Under the pieces are notes generated by a model, which was given only the letters and a program-made list of their open reading frames with translations, made no database searches and was not told where the DNA came from. A DNA stretch of 64,000 nt from Actinomycetota bacterium (GTDB taxonomy: Bacteria; Actinomycetota; Actinomycetes; Mycobacteriales; HKI-0501). Positions 16,465 to 25,671 of the stretch are shown one piece after another. Location: assembly GCA_030840805.1 (NCBI GenBank), contig JAVEDU010000098.1, positions 1 to 64,000 of the forward strand, read 5' to 3'. The stretch's first letter is position 1. The number at the start of each line of letters is the position of its first letter. The position numbers and the translations under genes are program-made.

Positions 16465-17907
16465 ATGTCCGACGTGCGCGCGTTCTATGTGGCCGGCCGT
16501 CCCGCGACCGGCGACGAGACGCTGGAGGTCCGGAACCCGTACGACGGCAACCCGGTCGCGACCGTGTCCGTGCCCACCGCGGCACAGGTCGAGGAGGCCG
16601 TGGCCGCCGCGCACGCGGTGGCGGCGGAGGCGGCGGGGCTCCCGGCGTACGTGCGCTCCGACGCGCTCGGCCACATCGCCGACCGGCTCGCCGAGCGGTC
16701 CGAGGAGCTCGCGCGACTGATCACCGGCGAGAACGGCAAGCCGCTGAGGTGGGCGCGCGGCGAGGTGGCCCGCGCCGTGTCGACGTTCCGCTGGGCGGCC
16801 GAGGAGGCCCGGCGCTGGTCCGGTGACGTGCAGCGGCTCGACACCGAGGCGCCGACGACCGGGCGGCTCGCGCTGACCCGCCGGTTCCCGCGCGGGCCCG
16901 TGCTGGCGATCGCGCCGTTCAACTTCCCGCTCAACCTCGTCGCGCACAAGGTCGCCCCGGCGATCGCGGTGGGCGCTCCGGTGATCATCAAGCCGGCCCC
17001 GAAGACGCCGCTGTCCGCGCTGCTGCTCGGCGAGATCCTCGCGGAGTGCGGCCTCCCGAACGGGATGTGGTCGGTGCTGCCGCTGCTCAACGAGGCGACC
17101 GCCGCGCTGGTGAGCGACCCCCGGCTACCGGTGGTCTCGTTCACCGGGTCCGGCCCGGTCGGCTGGAGCATCCAGGCCTCGGTGCCCCGCAAGCACGTCA
17201 CGCTGGAGCTGGGCGGGAACGCCGCCGCGGTGGTGTGCCCGGACTGGTCCTCCGCCGCCGACCTGGACACGGCCGCCACCCGGATCGCGATGTTCGCGAA
17301 CTACCAGGCCGGCCAGTCCTGCATCTCGGTGCAGCGGGTGTTCGCCGATCGGTCGGTGTACTCGGCACTGACCGAGCGCATCGTCGCGGCCGTCGAGGAG
17401 CTGCGTACGGGCGATCCGTGGGACGACGCGACCGATGTCGGCCCGCTGATCGACGAGGCCGCGGCGGTGCGCGTCGAGTCGTGGGTCGCGGAGGCGGTCG
17501 CCGCCGGGGCGAAGCTCCTCACCGGCGGTACGCGGTCCGGCGCCACGATGGCCCCGACCGTGCTCGTCGACGTACCGGCGGACGCCAAGGTGTCCTGCGA
17601 GGAGGTCTTCGGGCCCGTGCTGGTGATCGAGGCCGTCGACGGGGTGGACGAGGCGTTCGCCCGGGTCAACGCCTCGCAGTACGGCCTCCAGGCCGGCGTG
17701 TTCACCCGGGACCTGCCGACCGCGTTCCGGGCGCACCGCGAGCTGGAGGTCGGCGGCGTGGTGATCGGCGACGTGCCCTCCTACCGCGCGGACCAGATGC
17801 CGTACGGCGGCGTGAAGGAGTCCGGCGTCGGCCGGGAGGGCGTGCGGTACGCGATGGAGGACTACACCTACGAGCGGGTGATGGTGCTCAGCGGCATCGA
17901 CCTCTGA
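16465..17907 (+). CDS. NAD(P)-dependent aldehyde dehydrogenase
   Basis: A 480-residue aldehyde dehydrogenase superfamily enzyme. The NAD-binding motif SFTGSGPVGW, the general base Glu in LELGGNAAAV, and the nucleophile Cys in YQAGQSCISVQR are all present, as is EEVFGPVLV. The sequence style is close to lactaldehyde/succinate-semialdehyde/phosphonoacetaldehyde dehydrogenases. Start ATG follows GGAAGAGG; a TTG one codon earlier is less likely. About 100 bases after the permease, it is probably part of the same operon and oxidises an aldehyde formed by the monooxygenase pathway. A role as the semialdehyde dehydrogenase of the benzoyl-CoA pathway at 51-57 kb cannot be excluded. Confidence 0.92.
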   Translation: MSDVRAFYVAGRPATGDETLEVRNPYDGNPVATVSVPTAAQVEEAVAAAHAVAAEAAGLPAYVRSDALGHIADRLAERSEELARLITGENGKPLRWARGEVARAVSTFRWAAEEARRWSGDVQRLDTEAPTTGRLALTRRFPRGPVLAIAPFNFPLNLVAHKVAPAIAVGAPVIIKPAPKTPLSALLLGEILAECGLPNGMWSVLPLLNEATAALVSDPRLPVVSFTGSGPVGWSIQASVPRKHVTLELGGNAAAVVCPDWSSAADLDTAATRIAMFANYQAGQSCISVQRVFADRSVYSALTERIVAAVEELRTGDPWDDATDVGPLIDEAAAVRVESWVAEAVAAGAKLLTGGTRSGATMAPTVLVDVPADAKVSCEEVFGPVLVIEAVDGVDEAFARVNASQYGLQAGVFTRDLPTAFRAHRELEVGGVVIGDVPSYRADQMPYGGVKESGVGREGVRYAMEDYTYERVMVLSGIDL

Positions 17908-17913
17908 CCTTTC

Positions 17914-17978
17914 GCGTTGATCATGGGCTTTTCAACAGACACGCCGGCGTGTCGTGTTGCAAAGCCCATGATCAACGC
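17914..17978. repeat. Long palindrome, family A copy 1
   Basis: A 65-base near-perfect inverted repeat. The outer arms are GCGTTGATCATGGGCTTT and its complement; the centre is ACACGCCGGCGTGT. It lies between the convergent aldehyde dehydrogenase and membrane-protein genes and supplies the stop codon (TGA of TTGATCA) of the latter. A second copy with the same ends and centre is at 58677-58735. It probably acts as a bidirectional terminator and may be a dispersed repetitive element. Confidence 0.85.
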
Positions 17979-18757
17979 GGGGGTGGGTCGCGGCGCAGGA
18001 CCGCGAAGTACAGCTCGATCAGCAGCAGGCAGAGGAACGCCTCGGTGATGCGGACCGCGTACCGCACGGTGTCCCCGCCCACGCCGACCCGGTACTCCAG
18101 CGTCGAGAACACGATCGGCGCCACGACGAGGAACGCGTACCAGGCGCGCCGCCATGCCACCGACGGCCGCGCCGAGCCGTCGAGGATCGCCCGGTCGACG
18201 AGGTCGAGGGCGATCGGGGCGAGCAGGAGCACGCCGAGCACCTCGGCGAGGTCCGTGACCGACTGCGTCCGCTCGCCGAACACCATCACGGCGAGTGTTC
18301 CGGCCGTGATCGCGCCCGCCACGGAGGTCCGCAGGGGGCGCCGCAACTGGACGTAGGGGATCAGCAGGGCCGCCGCGAGGAACGCCTCGTTCAGCGTCCG
18401 CACCCTGGACGGCAGATCCGTGACCAGCAGGAACACCCCGAGCGCGGCGCACACGGCCGCGACGGCGGCGGTGACCGGCCACTCCCGCGCGGTCCCGGCC
18501 AGGCGCGGGCGTACGAACTGGATCCACGGCGCGAGGAGGAGCGCGAGCAGGAAGCCCTCGCTGTTGTGCCCGACCCGGACCGAGATCGCGGGCGGCAGGA
18601 GCGCCGGCCACAGACCCGCCAGGATGCCGCCGAGCACGACGACCAGGCCACCGTAGAAGACCGCGCCCATGATCATCCGGTTCCGCACGGGGCGAGCGTA
18701 CAAAGCACGGGCCACCCGTTCGGAGCCGGGCACCCGGGCCGGCCGGGGAGCTGTCAC
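17972..18757 (-). CDS. Multi-pass membrane protein of unknown function
   Basis: A 261-residue integral membrane protein with about eight hydrophobic segments, for example GAVFYGGLVVVLGGILAGLW, VTAAVAAVCAALGVFLLVT, VAGAITAGTLAVMVFGE and AFLCLLLIELYFAVL. I do not recognise a family; low-temperature-requirement-A-like or polymer-biosynthesis membrane proteins have similar texture, but no diagnostic motif is seen. The GTG start has GAAGGGG six bases upstream. Its stop codon lies inside palindrome family A copy 1. The divergent neighbour is a small membrane protein gene. Confidence 0.75.
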   Translation of the reverse strand: MTAPRPARVPGSERVARALYARPVRNRMIMGAVFYGGLVVVLGGILAGLWPALLPPAISVRVGHNSEGFLLALLLAPWIQFVRPRLAGTAREWPVTAAVAAVCAALGVFLLVTDLPSRVRTLNEAFLAAALLIPYVQLRRPLRTSVAGAITAGTLAVMVFGERTQSVTDLAEVLGVLLLAPIALDLVDRAILDGSARPSVAWRRAWYAFLVVAPIVFSTLEYRVGVGGDTVRYAVRITEAFLCLLLIELYFAVLRRDPPPR

Positions 18758-18792
18758 GATGTACCCCTTCGAGCCCCGAGGGAGGCGCTGCC

Positions 18793-18966
18793 ATGGGCCG
18801 CTCCGTACTCAGCGGAACCGTCGTCGTCCTGATCGTCCTCGCCGTGGTCTTCGGGATCATCGCCGTTCTGGTGAAGGCCCTGAAATGGCTCCTCATCATC
18901 GCGGTGCTGCTGCTGATCCTCGGGATCGTGCGCGGCGTCCAGGGTGCCCAGCGCCGCGATCGGTGA
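18793..18966 (+). CDS. Small one- to two-helix membrane protein
   Basis: A 57-residue open frame (MGRSVLSGTVVVLIVLAVVF, then GIIAVLVKALKWLLIIAVLL and a basic RRDR tail). It starts 10 bases after GGAGG and nearly every third base is G or C, which supports coding. It encodes two hydrophobic stretches separated by KALKW, so a hairpin in the membrane is likely. It resembles the small hydrophobic proteins common in streptomycetes. Function unknown; it precedes the cyclic-di-GMP enzyme by 130 bases. Confidence 0.7.
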   Translation: MGRSVLSGTVVVLIVLAVVFGIIAVLVKALKWLLIIAVLLLILGIVRGVQGAQRRDR

Positions 18967-19095
18967 GCCCCGGACCCCGCCGTGGCGGCCTCCGGGGCTG
19001 AGTCCACCCGGGCGACCCCGCTCAAGGGGGTCCCCGGCGATGCCGACATGAACCGAGGCAGGGCGACCGGCGCCCGCGGCCGGGGAGGCCGACTC

Positions 19096-21963
19096 ATGGC
19101 GGAGCGGGAGACGTCCGGGATCACCACCCGGCTGCTCCTCCACTATGTGCGCACGGACTCCGGTGACGAGGCCGTCGCGGAGATGCTCCGCCGGGCGGAC
19201 GTCGGCCACTCGGTCGCCGAACTCGAGGACGAGTTCGCCTGGGTCAGCTACGACACCAAGATCCGGCTCTTCGCCGCCGCGGTGGACGTGCTCGGCAACC
19301 CCGCCGCGATGTACGAGATGGGCGCGGCCGCGCTCCGGCACAGCGTCAACCCCTCCCTGCTCCTCCTGCTGCGCGCCCTCGGGTCGCCGCGACAGGTGTT
19401 CCGGCAGGTACCGCGCACCTCCCCGAAGTTCTCCGCCGCGGCGGTCATGGAGGTGCTGGAGTCCAGCGCGACCCACGCGATGGTGCGATACCTCCTGCGC
19501 CCCGGCTACACCCCGAGCCGGCTGGACTGCGCGTACACCGAGGGGCTGCTCGCGGTCGTCCCGGAGATCTTCGGCCTGCCGTCCGCCCACGTGGTGCACG
19601 ACGAGTGCCAGTCCGACGGGTTCGACGCATGCCTGTTCCACGTGACGTGGTCGCGGTGGTCCCGCCTGCCGTGGCGCCGCCGCTGGCTCCGCAGCTCGGT
19701 GGACGCCGAGATCATCGCGCTCCGTGGCCAGCTCCAGGCGCTCCAGTCCGCCGCGGCGGACCTCGCCGACAGCGACGACCTCGACGGTGTCCTCGCCCGC
19801 ATCCCCGAGCGGGCCGCGTCCGCGGTGCTCGCCCAGGGTTACCTGCTGGCGGTCGACCCGCCCAACGGCGGGCCGCCCCTGGTGCACAGCGCGGGTCTGG
19901 AGCCCGGCCGGGCCGCCGAGCTGGCGACCGCGCTGCTCGCCGGGGAGGACCTCGGTCCGGAGGCCGTCGTCACCGATGTCGCCACCAGCCGCCGTCACCA
20001 CGGGCGGCTCGCCGCGCTGTACGCGCCCGGCCACCGCGGGATGGCGGACGAACGTGAGCTGCTCGCCGCGTACGCGGGGCATGCCGCCGCCGTGCTGGAC
20101 CTGCACATGGCGGTCGAGGCGAGCCGGCACGGCGAGAGCCGGGCCCGCGCGCTGCTCGCGCTCTCCCACGAGCTCGCCGGCGCGGACGAGAGCGGCCAGG
20201 TGGCGGATCGGGTCGTCGACGCCCTGCCCGGCATCGTCGGCTGCGACAAGGCGGCGGTGCTGCTCTGGGACGCGGACAACGGGGTGCTGCGCCCGGCCGC
20301 GGCGCACGGGCTCACCCCCGACGAGGAGCAGCTGCTGTTCGCGGTCACGCTGAGCCCGTCCGACACCCCCGAGCTGATGGACCTGCTCGCCCGGCTCGAA
20401 CCGCTGGTGGTCGACCCCCGGACCGCGACCCCGGGGCTCGCGCAGCTGCTGACGACGCTGGGCATCGGCGGCGTGCTCGTCGTCCCGCTGCTCGCCGGCG
20501 GCAGCCTGCTCGGCGTCACGGTGTCCGCGTGGGGCGGCGGACCGGTGCCGACCGACCGCCTGACCGAGGCGTTGGCCCGGATGCGCGGTCTCGCCGACCA
20601 GGCGGCGACCGCGCTCCAGAAGGCCCGGCTCGTCGAGGCCGTCCGGCACCAGTCGCTGCACGACGCGCTCACCTCGCTGCCGAACCGGGTGCTGTTCGCC
20701 GACCGGCTGGAGCACGCGCTGCGCACCGCCGGCGGGTCCGGGGGCGCCGCCGTCCTGTTCTGTGACCTCGACCGGTTCAAGCAGGTCAACGACGCCCTCG
20801 GACACGCCGCGGGGGACGAGCTGCTCCGGCAGGTCGCCGCCCGGCTGCGCGGTGCGCTGCGCCCGGGTGACACCGTCGGCCGGCTGTCCGGCGACGAGTT
20901 CGCGGTGCTGCTACCGGGCGTGACCGACGAGGCCGCGGCGGACGAGGTGGCCCGGCGCGTGGTCGGGTGCTTCGACGAGCCCTTCCGGATCGAGGGCAGC
21001 CAGCTCCGCGTCACGACGAGCGTCGGCGTGGCCGTGCACGCCGGGCCGGACGGTCGCGGCGACTGGCTGCTCCGCGCGGCCGACACCGCGATGTATGTCG
21101 CGAAGCGCCGCGGCCGAAATCAGATCGCGTACGACGAGGGCGGTGTCGGCGGGGCGCTGTCGGTGGGTCCGTCGCTGGAGGAGGAGCTCGGCAAGGCGGT
21201 CGACGGCGGCCAGCTCCGGCTCGTGTTCCAGCCGGTCGTGAACGTCGCCGAGGGCCGGACCGTGGGCGCGGAGGCGCTGCTGCGGTGGGAGCACCCACGG
21301 CTCGGCCTGCTGGCGCCGGGCAGCTTCATCCCGCTCGCCGAGGAGAACGGCCTGATCGTCTCGCTGGACCTGTGGGCGCTCCGCACGGCCTGCCGGGAGG
21401 CCGCCCGATGGATGTCCGACGGCATCGGTTTCGGCCGACACGTGGCCGTCAACCTCTCCGGCCGCACGCTCGGCGAGCCCAGCCTGGTCGAGGCGGTACG
21501 GACGGCGCTGGTCGACAGTGGACTGCCGGCCGAGCAGCTCCAGCTCGAGGTCGTGGAGAGCAGGTCCCTTGTGGACCTGCCCGGAGTCGTGGACCGGCTT
21601 TCCGCGATCCGGCACCTCGGGGTCCGCGTCGCGCTGGACGACTTCGGCACCGGGTTCTCGACGCTGAGCTGGCTTCAGCGCCTGCCGGTCGACCGGATCA
21701 AGGTGGACCGCAGCTTCACCGCGATGCTGCCCGCCGACCGCGCCTCCGCGGCCCTGCTGCGCGGTGTGGTGGCGCTCGGGGCAGAGCTGGGCGTGGAGGT
21801 GGTCGCCGAGGGCGTCGAGACGCCGGAGCAGCTGGCCACGATCCGGTCGGCGGGCTGCCATCTGGTGCAGGGGTTCCTGCTGGGCCGGCCGATGCCGCCC
21901 GAGCAGCTGCGGTCCCGACTGGTCGAGGACACCCCGACCCCGTCGTCGCCGTCCGCCGTCTGA
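19096..21963 (+). CDS. Hybrid cyclic-di-GMP enzyme: V4R-like, GAF, GGDEF and EAL domains
   Basis: A 955-residue multidomain signalling protein. Residues about 5-180 form a V4R/heme-NO-like sensor ending [20 protein letters not shown] and [16 protein letters not shown], with two Cys (near 169 and 176) in the usual V4R spots. Two GAF-like regions cover about 200-500. The GGDEF domain has [20 protein letters not shown] and the active-site variant SGDEF at 598; RPGD lies five residues before it, matching the inhibitory I-site. The EAL domain has EALLRW (Glu726), [18 protein letters not shown] and AEGVETPEQ, so phosphodiesterase residues appear intact. Both synthesis and breakdown of c-di-GMP are possible. 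MAERE is chosen as start because GGGGAGG precedes it; an ATG 16 codons earlier is an alternative. Confidence 0.93.
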   Translation: MAERETSGITTRLLLHYVRTDSGDEAVAEMLRRADVGHSVAELEDEFAWVSYDTKIRLFAAAVDVLGNPAAMYEMGAAALRHSVNPSLLLLLRALGSPRQVFRQVPRTSPKFSAAAVMEVLESSATHAMVRYLLRPGYTPSRLDCAYTEGLLAVVPEIFGLPSAHVVHDECQSDGFDACLFHVTWSRWSRLPWRRRWLRSSVDAEIIALRGQLQALQSAAADLADSDDLDGVLARIPERAASAVLAQGYLLAVDPPNGGPPLVHSAGLEPGRAAELATALLAGEDLGPEAVVTDVATSRRHHGRLAALYAPGHRGMADERELLAAYAGHAAAVLDLHMAVEASRHGESRARALLALSHELAGADESGQVADRVVDALPGIVGCDKAAVLLWDADNGVLRPAAAHGLTPDEEQLLFAVTLSPSDTPELMDLLARLEPLVVDPRTATPGLAQLLTTLGIGGVLVVPLLAGGSLLGVTVSAWGGGPVPTDRLTEALARMRGLADQAATALQKARLVEAVRHQSLHDALTSLPNRVLFADRLEHALRTAGGSGGAAVLFCDLDRFKQVNDALGHAAGDELLRQVAARLRGALRPGDTVGRLSGDEFAVLLPGVTDEAAADEVARRVVGCFDEPFRIEGSQLRVTTSVGVAVHAGPDGRGDWLLRAADTAMYVAKRRGRNQIAYDEGGVGGALSVGPSLEEELGKAVDGGQLRLVFQPVVNVAEGRTVGAEALLRWEHPRLGLLAPGSFIPLAEENGLIVSLDLWALRTACREAARWMSDGIGFGRHVAVNLSGRTLGEPSLVEAVRTALVDSGLPAEQLQLEVVESRSLVDLPGVVDRLSAIRHLGVRVALDDFGTGFSTLSWLQRLPVDRIKVDRSFTAMLPADRASAALLRGVVALGAELGVEVVAEGVETPEQLATIRSAGCHLVQGFLLGRPMPPEQLRSRLVEDTPTPSSPSAV

Positions 21964-22138
21964 GCGGTGCTCTCCGGCCTGGTGTCCGAATGGTGGACCC
22001 CACCGGCGATTTCGATGTCACGGCGCTCTGCCGCCTGCGCGCGCAGTGTCGCAACCACGTCCCGCCGACCACCACCGGTTCGTTGCCCAAACACCGCGAA
22101 TGGGACGTCAAACGTTGGTTGACCGTTTACCCACACGG

Positions 22139-22168
22139 TTCACAACGGGACATCTCTGCCCCTACGTT
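22139..22168 (+). promoter_or_regulatory. Likely promoter of the secretion-like operon
   Basis: TTCACA (22139-22144) is followed after 18 bases by TACGTT (22163-22168, TAnnnT). It would give a leader of about 125 bases before the first small gene. That leader contains an unused AGGAGG at 22193 with no start codon in range and G/C-rich short hairpins. The 336-base gap (21964-22299) holds no convincing gene. Confidence 0.45.
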
Positions 22169-22299
22169 GTCTTCTGCACCGGCCGTCTCACAAGGAGGAT
22201 CCGGGCACAGAACGGCGCGGGCTCGACCGCACGCGCGACGCGCGGTCAGGGGAATCGGGTGCCGCCTCGCGCGGCGCCGACACAGGGGAGGTCGTGCCG

Positions 22300-22548
22300 A
22301 TGTCCATCCATACCCCCACGCTGGCATTGATCAACTGGAAGGCCATCGAGGGCGAGATCAGCGGCGCCCTCACGGTGCTCGGCCTGGCGGTCGTCGGCGT
22401 CGTGATCTGGGCGGCGGTGTCGGGCAACATCAAGAAGGTCGTGATGATCATCGGCGGTGTGGTCGGCGCGGGTGTCGTCGCCGCCCTGATCGGGCTGATC
22501 ATCAACCCAGCGCAGACGCAGAAGCTGTTCAGCGGGTTCTTCAGCTGA
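22300..22548 (+). CDS. VirB2/TrbC-like small membrane protein
   Basis: An 82-residue protein with two hydrophobic helices, GALTVLGLAVVGVVIWAAV and VVMIIGGVVGAGVVAALIGLII, joined by the basic loop SGNIKK. A small two-helix protein as first gene before VirB3-like and VirB4-like genes is the usual place and form of a VirB2/TrbC-type pilin or its Gram-positive counterpart. No long signal peptide is evident. The ATG at 22300 is nine bases after GGGGAGG, while a GTG two codons earlier is too close. The pilin role is inferred from context and topology only. Confidence 0.75.
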   Translation: MSIHTPTLALINWKAIEGEISGALTVLGLAVVGVVIWAAVSGNIKKVVMIIGGVVGAGVVAALIGLIINPAQTQKLFSGFFS

Positions 22549-22558
22549 GGCGCTGACC

Positions 22559-23056
22559 GTGCAGCCCGCCGGCACCCGGCAGCTCGTCCAGTCCGACGAC
22601 TGGATCACCAAGTTCCAGGGGACGTGGGTCTCCTCCCAGGGCAAGGCGATGTTCGTTCAGGCGCGGTACGTCGCCTGGGTCGTCTTCGCCTTCGTGTTGC
22701 CGGCGGTCATCCTGGTCGACTACGCCGTGACCGGCTCGGTGTCGTTGCTGCCGCTGACCGACGCCGCCATCGCCGTCCTGCTGACGTACGGCATCGCGAA
22801 CCTCACCAACGGCGAGGTGACGCTCGCCCATGTCGGTGTGTACCTGCTGCGCTGGGGACGGCAGGTCTCGACCCGGGTCGCCGCGCGGTTCCGGACGCCC
22901 CGGTCGGCGCGGCCACGCCGCACGACCGACCGGCTTCGCGTCCGGCTGATGCCGGCTCCCGACCGTCTGACCGAAACCGGCAGCGCCGCCGGCCCATTGC
23001 CGGGGCGTGACCTCGTGGTTGCACGGCCCGGCCCGAAACCGGGGGTTGTCCGATGA
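22559..23056 (+). CDS. VirB3/PrgI-like membrane protein
   Basis: A 165-residue protein with an N-terminal soluble part (DDWITKFQGTWVSSQGKAMF), two close hydrophobic helices (VAWVVFAFVLPAVILVDYAV; VSLLPLTDAAIAVLLTYGIA), and a basic, Pro/Arg-rich cytoplasmic tail. Actinobacterial and Gram-positive T4SS operons encode such a protein (VirB3/PrgI-like) directly before the VirB4 ATPase. It starts with GTG 10 bases after the pilin-like stop and overlaps the ATPase gene by four bases (ATGA). Assignment rests on topology and position; sequence similarity cannot be measured here. Confidence 0.68.
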   Translation: MQPAGTRQLVQSDDWITKFQGTWVSSQGKAMFVQARYVAWVVFAFVLPAVILVDYAVTGSVSLLPLTDAAIAVLLTYGIANLTNGEVTLAHVGVYLLRWGRQVSTRVAARFRTPRSARPRRTTDRLRVRLMPAPDRLTETGSAAGPLPGRDLVVARPGPKPGVVR

Positions 23057-25671
23057 GACGCAGCGGCGGCGGAACGGTCCACGAGAGGCCGGACCGGCCT
23101 ATCCCGACCACGTTTGCCCGGGAGACGACGACGCTGGCGCTGCGGGGGGTGTGTGACTTCCTCACCTGGGACGAGCGCACCGTGTTCGCCTGGTACCGCC
23201 TCGACCCACAGCGCTGGAGCTTCCTCACCACTGACGACCGGCGCGCGATCCTGTCCGAGCAGGCGACCGGGTACGGGGATCTGCTCGGGCGGCAGATGAA
23301 GCTGCGCACCACGTTCCGGCCGTACCCGGCGTATGCGTGGGCCGAGCAGATGGACTACCGGACACCGCATCCGATCGACGGCCGGGCGTTCGACGCGCTG
23401 CTCACCGAGTCGCAGCGGCTGCTCCACTCGATGGACAACAGCGAGGCCGAGCACTACCTGGGGGTGGAGGTCGGCGCGCGCGCCCCGATCGACCGGATCG
23501 CGGCGCGGCTCAAACCCGAGGCGCTGTACCACCGTTGGGGACTGCACGAGCGCACGGTGCGGCGCCTGCACGAGGACATCGCGCTGGTGGACCGCGCGGT
23601 CACGCAGTCGGTCGGCGGCCGCCGGGTCACGCCCCAGGAGCTGGACTGGCTGATCGACCGGTCCCGGGCGCTGGGCGTCCCGCCGGTCGTCCCGCCGCAG
23701 CCGGACCCGTCCGGGTTGTGGACCACCAGCGACCTGCACGCGTACACCGACGGCATCGAGATCGAGGAGCGTCCGTTCGGGCCGTACGTCGTCGTGCGGG
23801 ACCGGCGCGGCAGCCGGGACGTCGAGCGGTACGTCACGGTGCTGACCCTCGGCCGGGTCGATGCGGTGGAATGGCCGCCCCTGGACCTGCCGCTGCTGGC
23901 GGTGCCGCTGGCCTGCGGGTTCCCGGTGGAGCTGTCGATCACGGGGCAGCTGCTCACCGGCCGGGCGGTCGCGCGGAACCTCCGCCGCACCATCACCCGC
24001 ATCCACACCCAGATGGAGGACTACACCGACGCGCGGATGACGGCCCCGCCGGGCATGCACAACCGCGCCGACCACGCCCAGTCCGTCGGCGACGAGCTGG
24101 AGTCCCCTGTGGACTCGACCGCGGGGCGCTGGCGCGGCTGGGTGCGCTTCGCCGTCTCGGGGTCGAGCCCGGAGGAGGTGGCCGACCGTGCGGACCGGCT
24201 GCGGAAGGCGTTCGCCCGCCGGCACGTCCCGGTCGTCCGCGAACCGCAGTGTCGTGAGCTGGTAGCCGAGTTCATCCCGCACGAGCCGGTGGCCTACGGG
24301 TCGTACGTGCGGCAGTGGCCGGCCCGGATGTTCGCGGCCACGCTCCCGCAGGTCACCAGCTCGATCGGTGACCGGCGCGGCTTCGTCATCGGTCACACCG
24401 TGATCGGTCCACGTCGACCGGTCATGATGGACCCGAACTACGGGCCCATGGAGCTGTCCGCCCCCGGCCTGTGCCCGGTGATCGCCGGCCTCGGCGGCGG
24501 CAAGTCCTTCCTGCTGGGACTGATCGCCGAGCAGGCCGCGACCGCGGGGATCGGGACGACGATCCTCGACCCGTCGCAGGGCGCGTTCGCCCGGCTGACC
24601 CAGCTCGACCATCTCCGCCGGGGCTCGCGGCTGCTCGACCTCGCGTACGGCAAGCCGGGTTCGATGTCGCCGTGGGCCGTCATCGCCGACCCCCGCCGGG
24701 ACCACTTCCCGCCGGGGCAGCCCGGCGAGGAGCAGTGGAACGACGCCCGCGCCGAGGCCGCGCGGGAGCGGATGGTGCTCGCCGAGGACGTCTGCCGCGC
24801 GCTGCTGCCGCCGGACCTGGCCGACTCCGGTGACGTCCGGCTGATGCTCACCGACGCCGTCAGCGCGGTGGGGGGCATCCCCGGGTCGAGCCTGTTCGAC
24901 GTCATCGACGAGCTGGGCAAGCTCGGCGATCTCGCGTCCCGCGTCGGACGGCATCTGCGGAACCTCGCCGACTACCCGCGCGCCCGGCTGTTCTTCGATC
25001 CCGGCCGGGTGGAGCCGATCGACGAGGCGCTCGTCGTCATCACGTTCTCCGGGTTGGTGATCCCGCAGCTCGGCACCGACCGGATGCAGTGGACGACCGA
25101 GGAGCAGATCGCCGTCCCGCTGCTGAACCTCGCCACCGCGCTGACGTTCCGGCGGGTCGCCCGCAAGCCCAAGGACGAGCGGCATCTCGCGATCTTCGAC
25201 GAGCTGGGCATCCTCGAACAGTTCAGCTCGTTCCGTGCGGTGTTCACCCGGTTCTCCCGGGACTCCCGGAAGCTGAACACGTTCGTCGGCAAGGCGGACC
25301 AGACGCCGCACGGGATCGCCCGGCTGGGGCTGCTGCCGTTCGTCGGGTCGGCCTTCGTCGGCGTCGCCGACTCCGACGACGCGGCGATGGGGTCGCTGGA
25401 CATCCTGAAGGTGAAGCCCGATCCGTCCTATGCGGACGTCATCGCCCGGCTGCCGAGGCCCAAGCCGTCGCGCCCGCTGCCGTACCGGGACTTCATCTAC
25501 CGCGACGCCACCGGGGTCGTGGACCGCATCCGGGTCCGGGCGGAACACCGGCCCGGGCTTGCCGAGCTCCTCGACACCACGCCGCGGCCCGTCGAGGGCG
25601 GCGGCCGGGCGGTCTCCGCTGTGGAGGGTGGGCCGCCCTCGCTGGCTGCGGTCGTGGCGGAGGGGGCATGA
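23053..25671 (+). CDS. VirB4-like secretion ATPase
   Basis: An 872-residue ATPase of the VirB4/TraE/ConE group. The N-terminal ~430 residues form the region preceding the ATPase core, with the typical RLHEDIALVDRAV and the motif SGSSPEEVADRADRLRKAF. The C-terminal core has a Walker A sequence AGLGGGKS around residues 478-485 and a Walker B sequence HLAIFDELGIL around 712-720. A later segment, NTFVGKADQTPHG, is at the place of the conserved Q of related motors. It would drive substrate or pilus-subunit movement at the membrane. It overlaps both neighbours by four bases. This is the most certain member of the operon. Confidence 0.88.
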   Translation: MRRSGGGTVHERPDRPIPTTFARETTTLALRGVCDFLTWDERTVFAWYRLDPQRWSFLTTDDRRAILSEQATGYGDLLGRQMKLRTTFRPYPAYAWAEQMDYRTPHPIDGRAFDALLTESQRLLHSMDNSEAEHYLGVEVGARAPIDRIAARLKPEALYHRWGLHERTVRRLHEDIALVDRAVTQSVGGRRVTPQELDWLIDRSRALGVPPVVPPQPDPSGLWTTSDLHAYTDGIEIEERPFGPYVVVRDRRGSRDVERYVTVLTLGRVDAVEWPPLDLPLLAVPLACGFPVELSITGQLLTGRAVARNLRRTITRIHTQMEDYTDARMTAPPGMHNRADHAQSVGDELESPVDSTAGRWRGWVRFAVSGSSPEEVADRADRLRKAFARRHVPVVREPQCRELVAEFIPHEPVAYGSYVRQWPARMFAATLPQVTSSIGDRRGFVIGHTVIGPRRPVMMDPNYGPMELSAPGLCPVIAGLGGGKSFLLGLIAEQAATAGIGTTILDPSQGAFARLTQLDHLRRGSRLLDLAYGKPGSMSPWAVIADPRRDHFPPGQPGEEQWNDARAEAARERMVLAEDVCRALLPPDLADSGDVRLMLTDAVSAVGGIPGSSLFDVIDELGKLGDLASRVGRHLRNLADYPRARLFFDPGRVEPIDEALVVITFSGLVIPQLGTDRMQWTTEEQIAVPLLNLATALTFRRVARKPKDERHLAIFDELGILEQFSSFRAVFTRFSRDSRKLNTFVGKADQTPHGIARLGLLPFVGSAFVGVADSDDAAMGSLDILKVKPDPSYADVIARLPRPKPSRPLPYRDFIYRDATGVVDRIRVRAEHRPGLAELLDTTPRPVEGGGRAVSAVEGGPPSLAAVVAEGA

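Noticed and set aside
22200-22295. Possible c-di-AMP (ydaO-type) riboswitch in the leader of the secretion-like operon
   Set aside because: A GGGGAATCGGGTG-like stretch and wall-hydrolase context suggested it, but the conserved 3' part (GACAGCTAACC-like) and the expected paired arms are not present.
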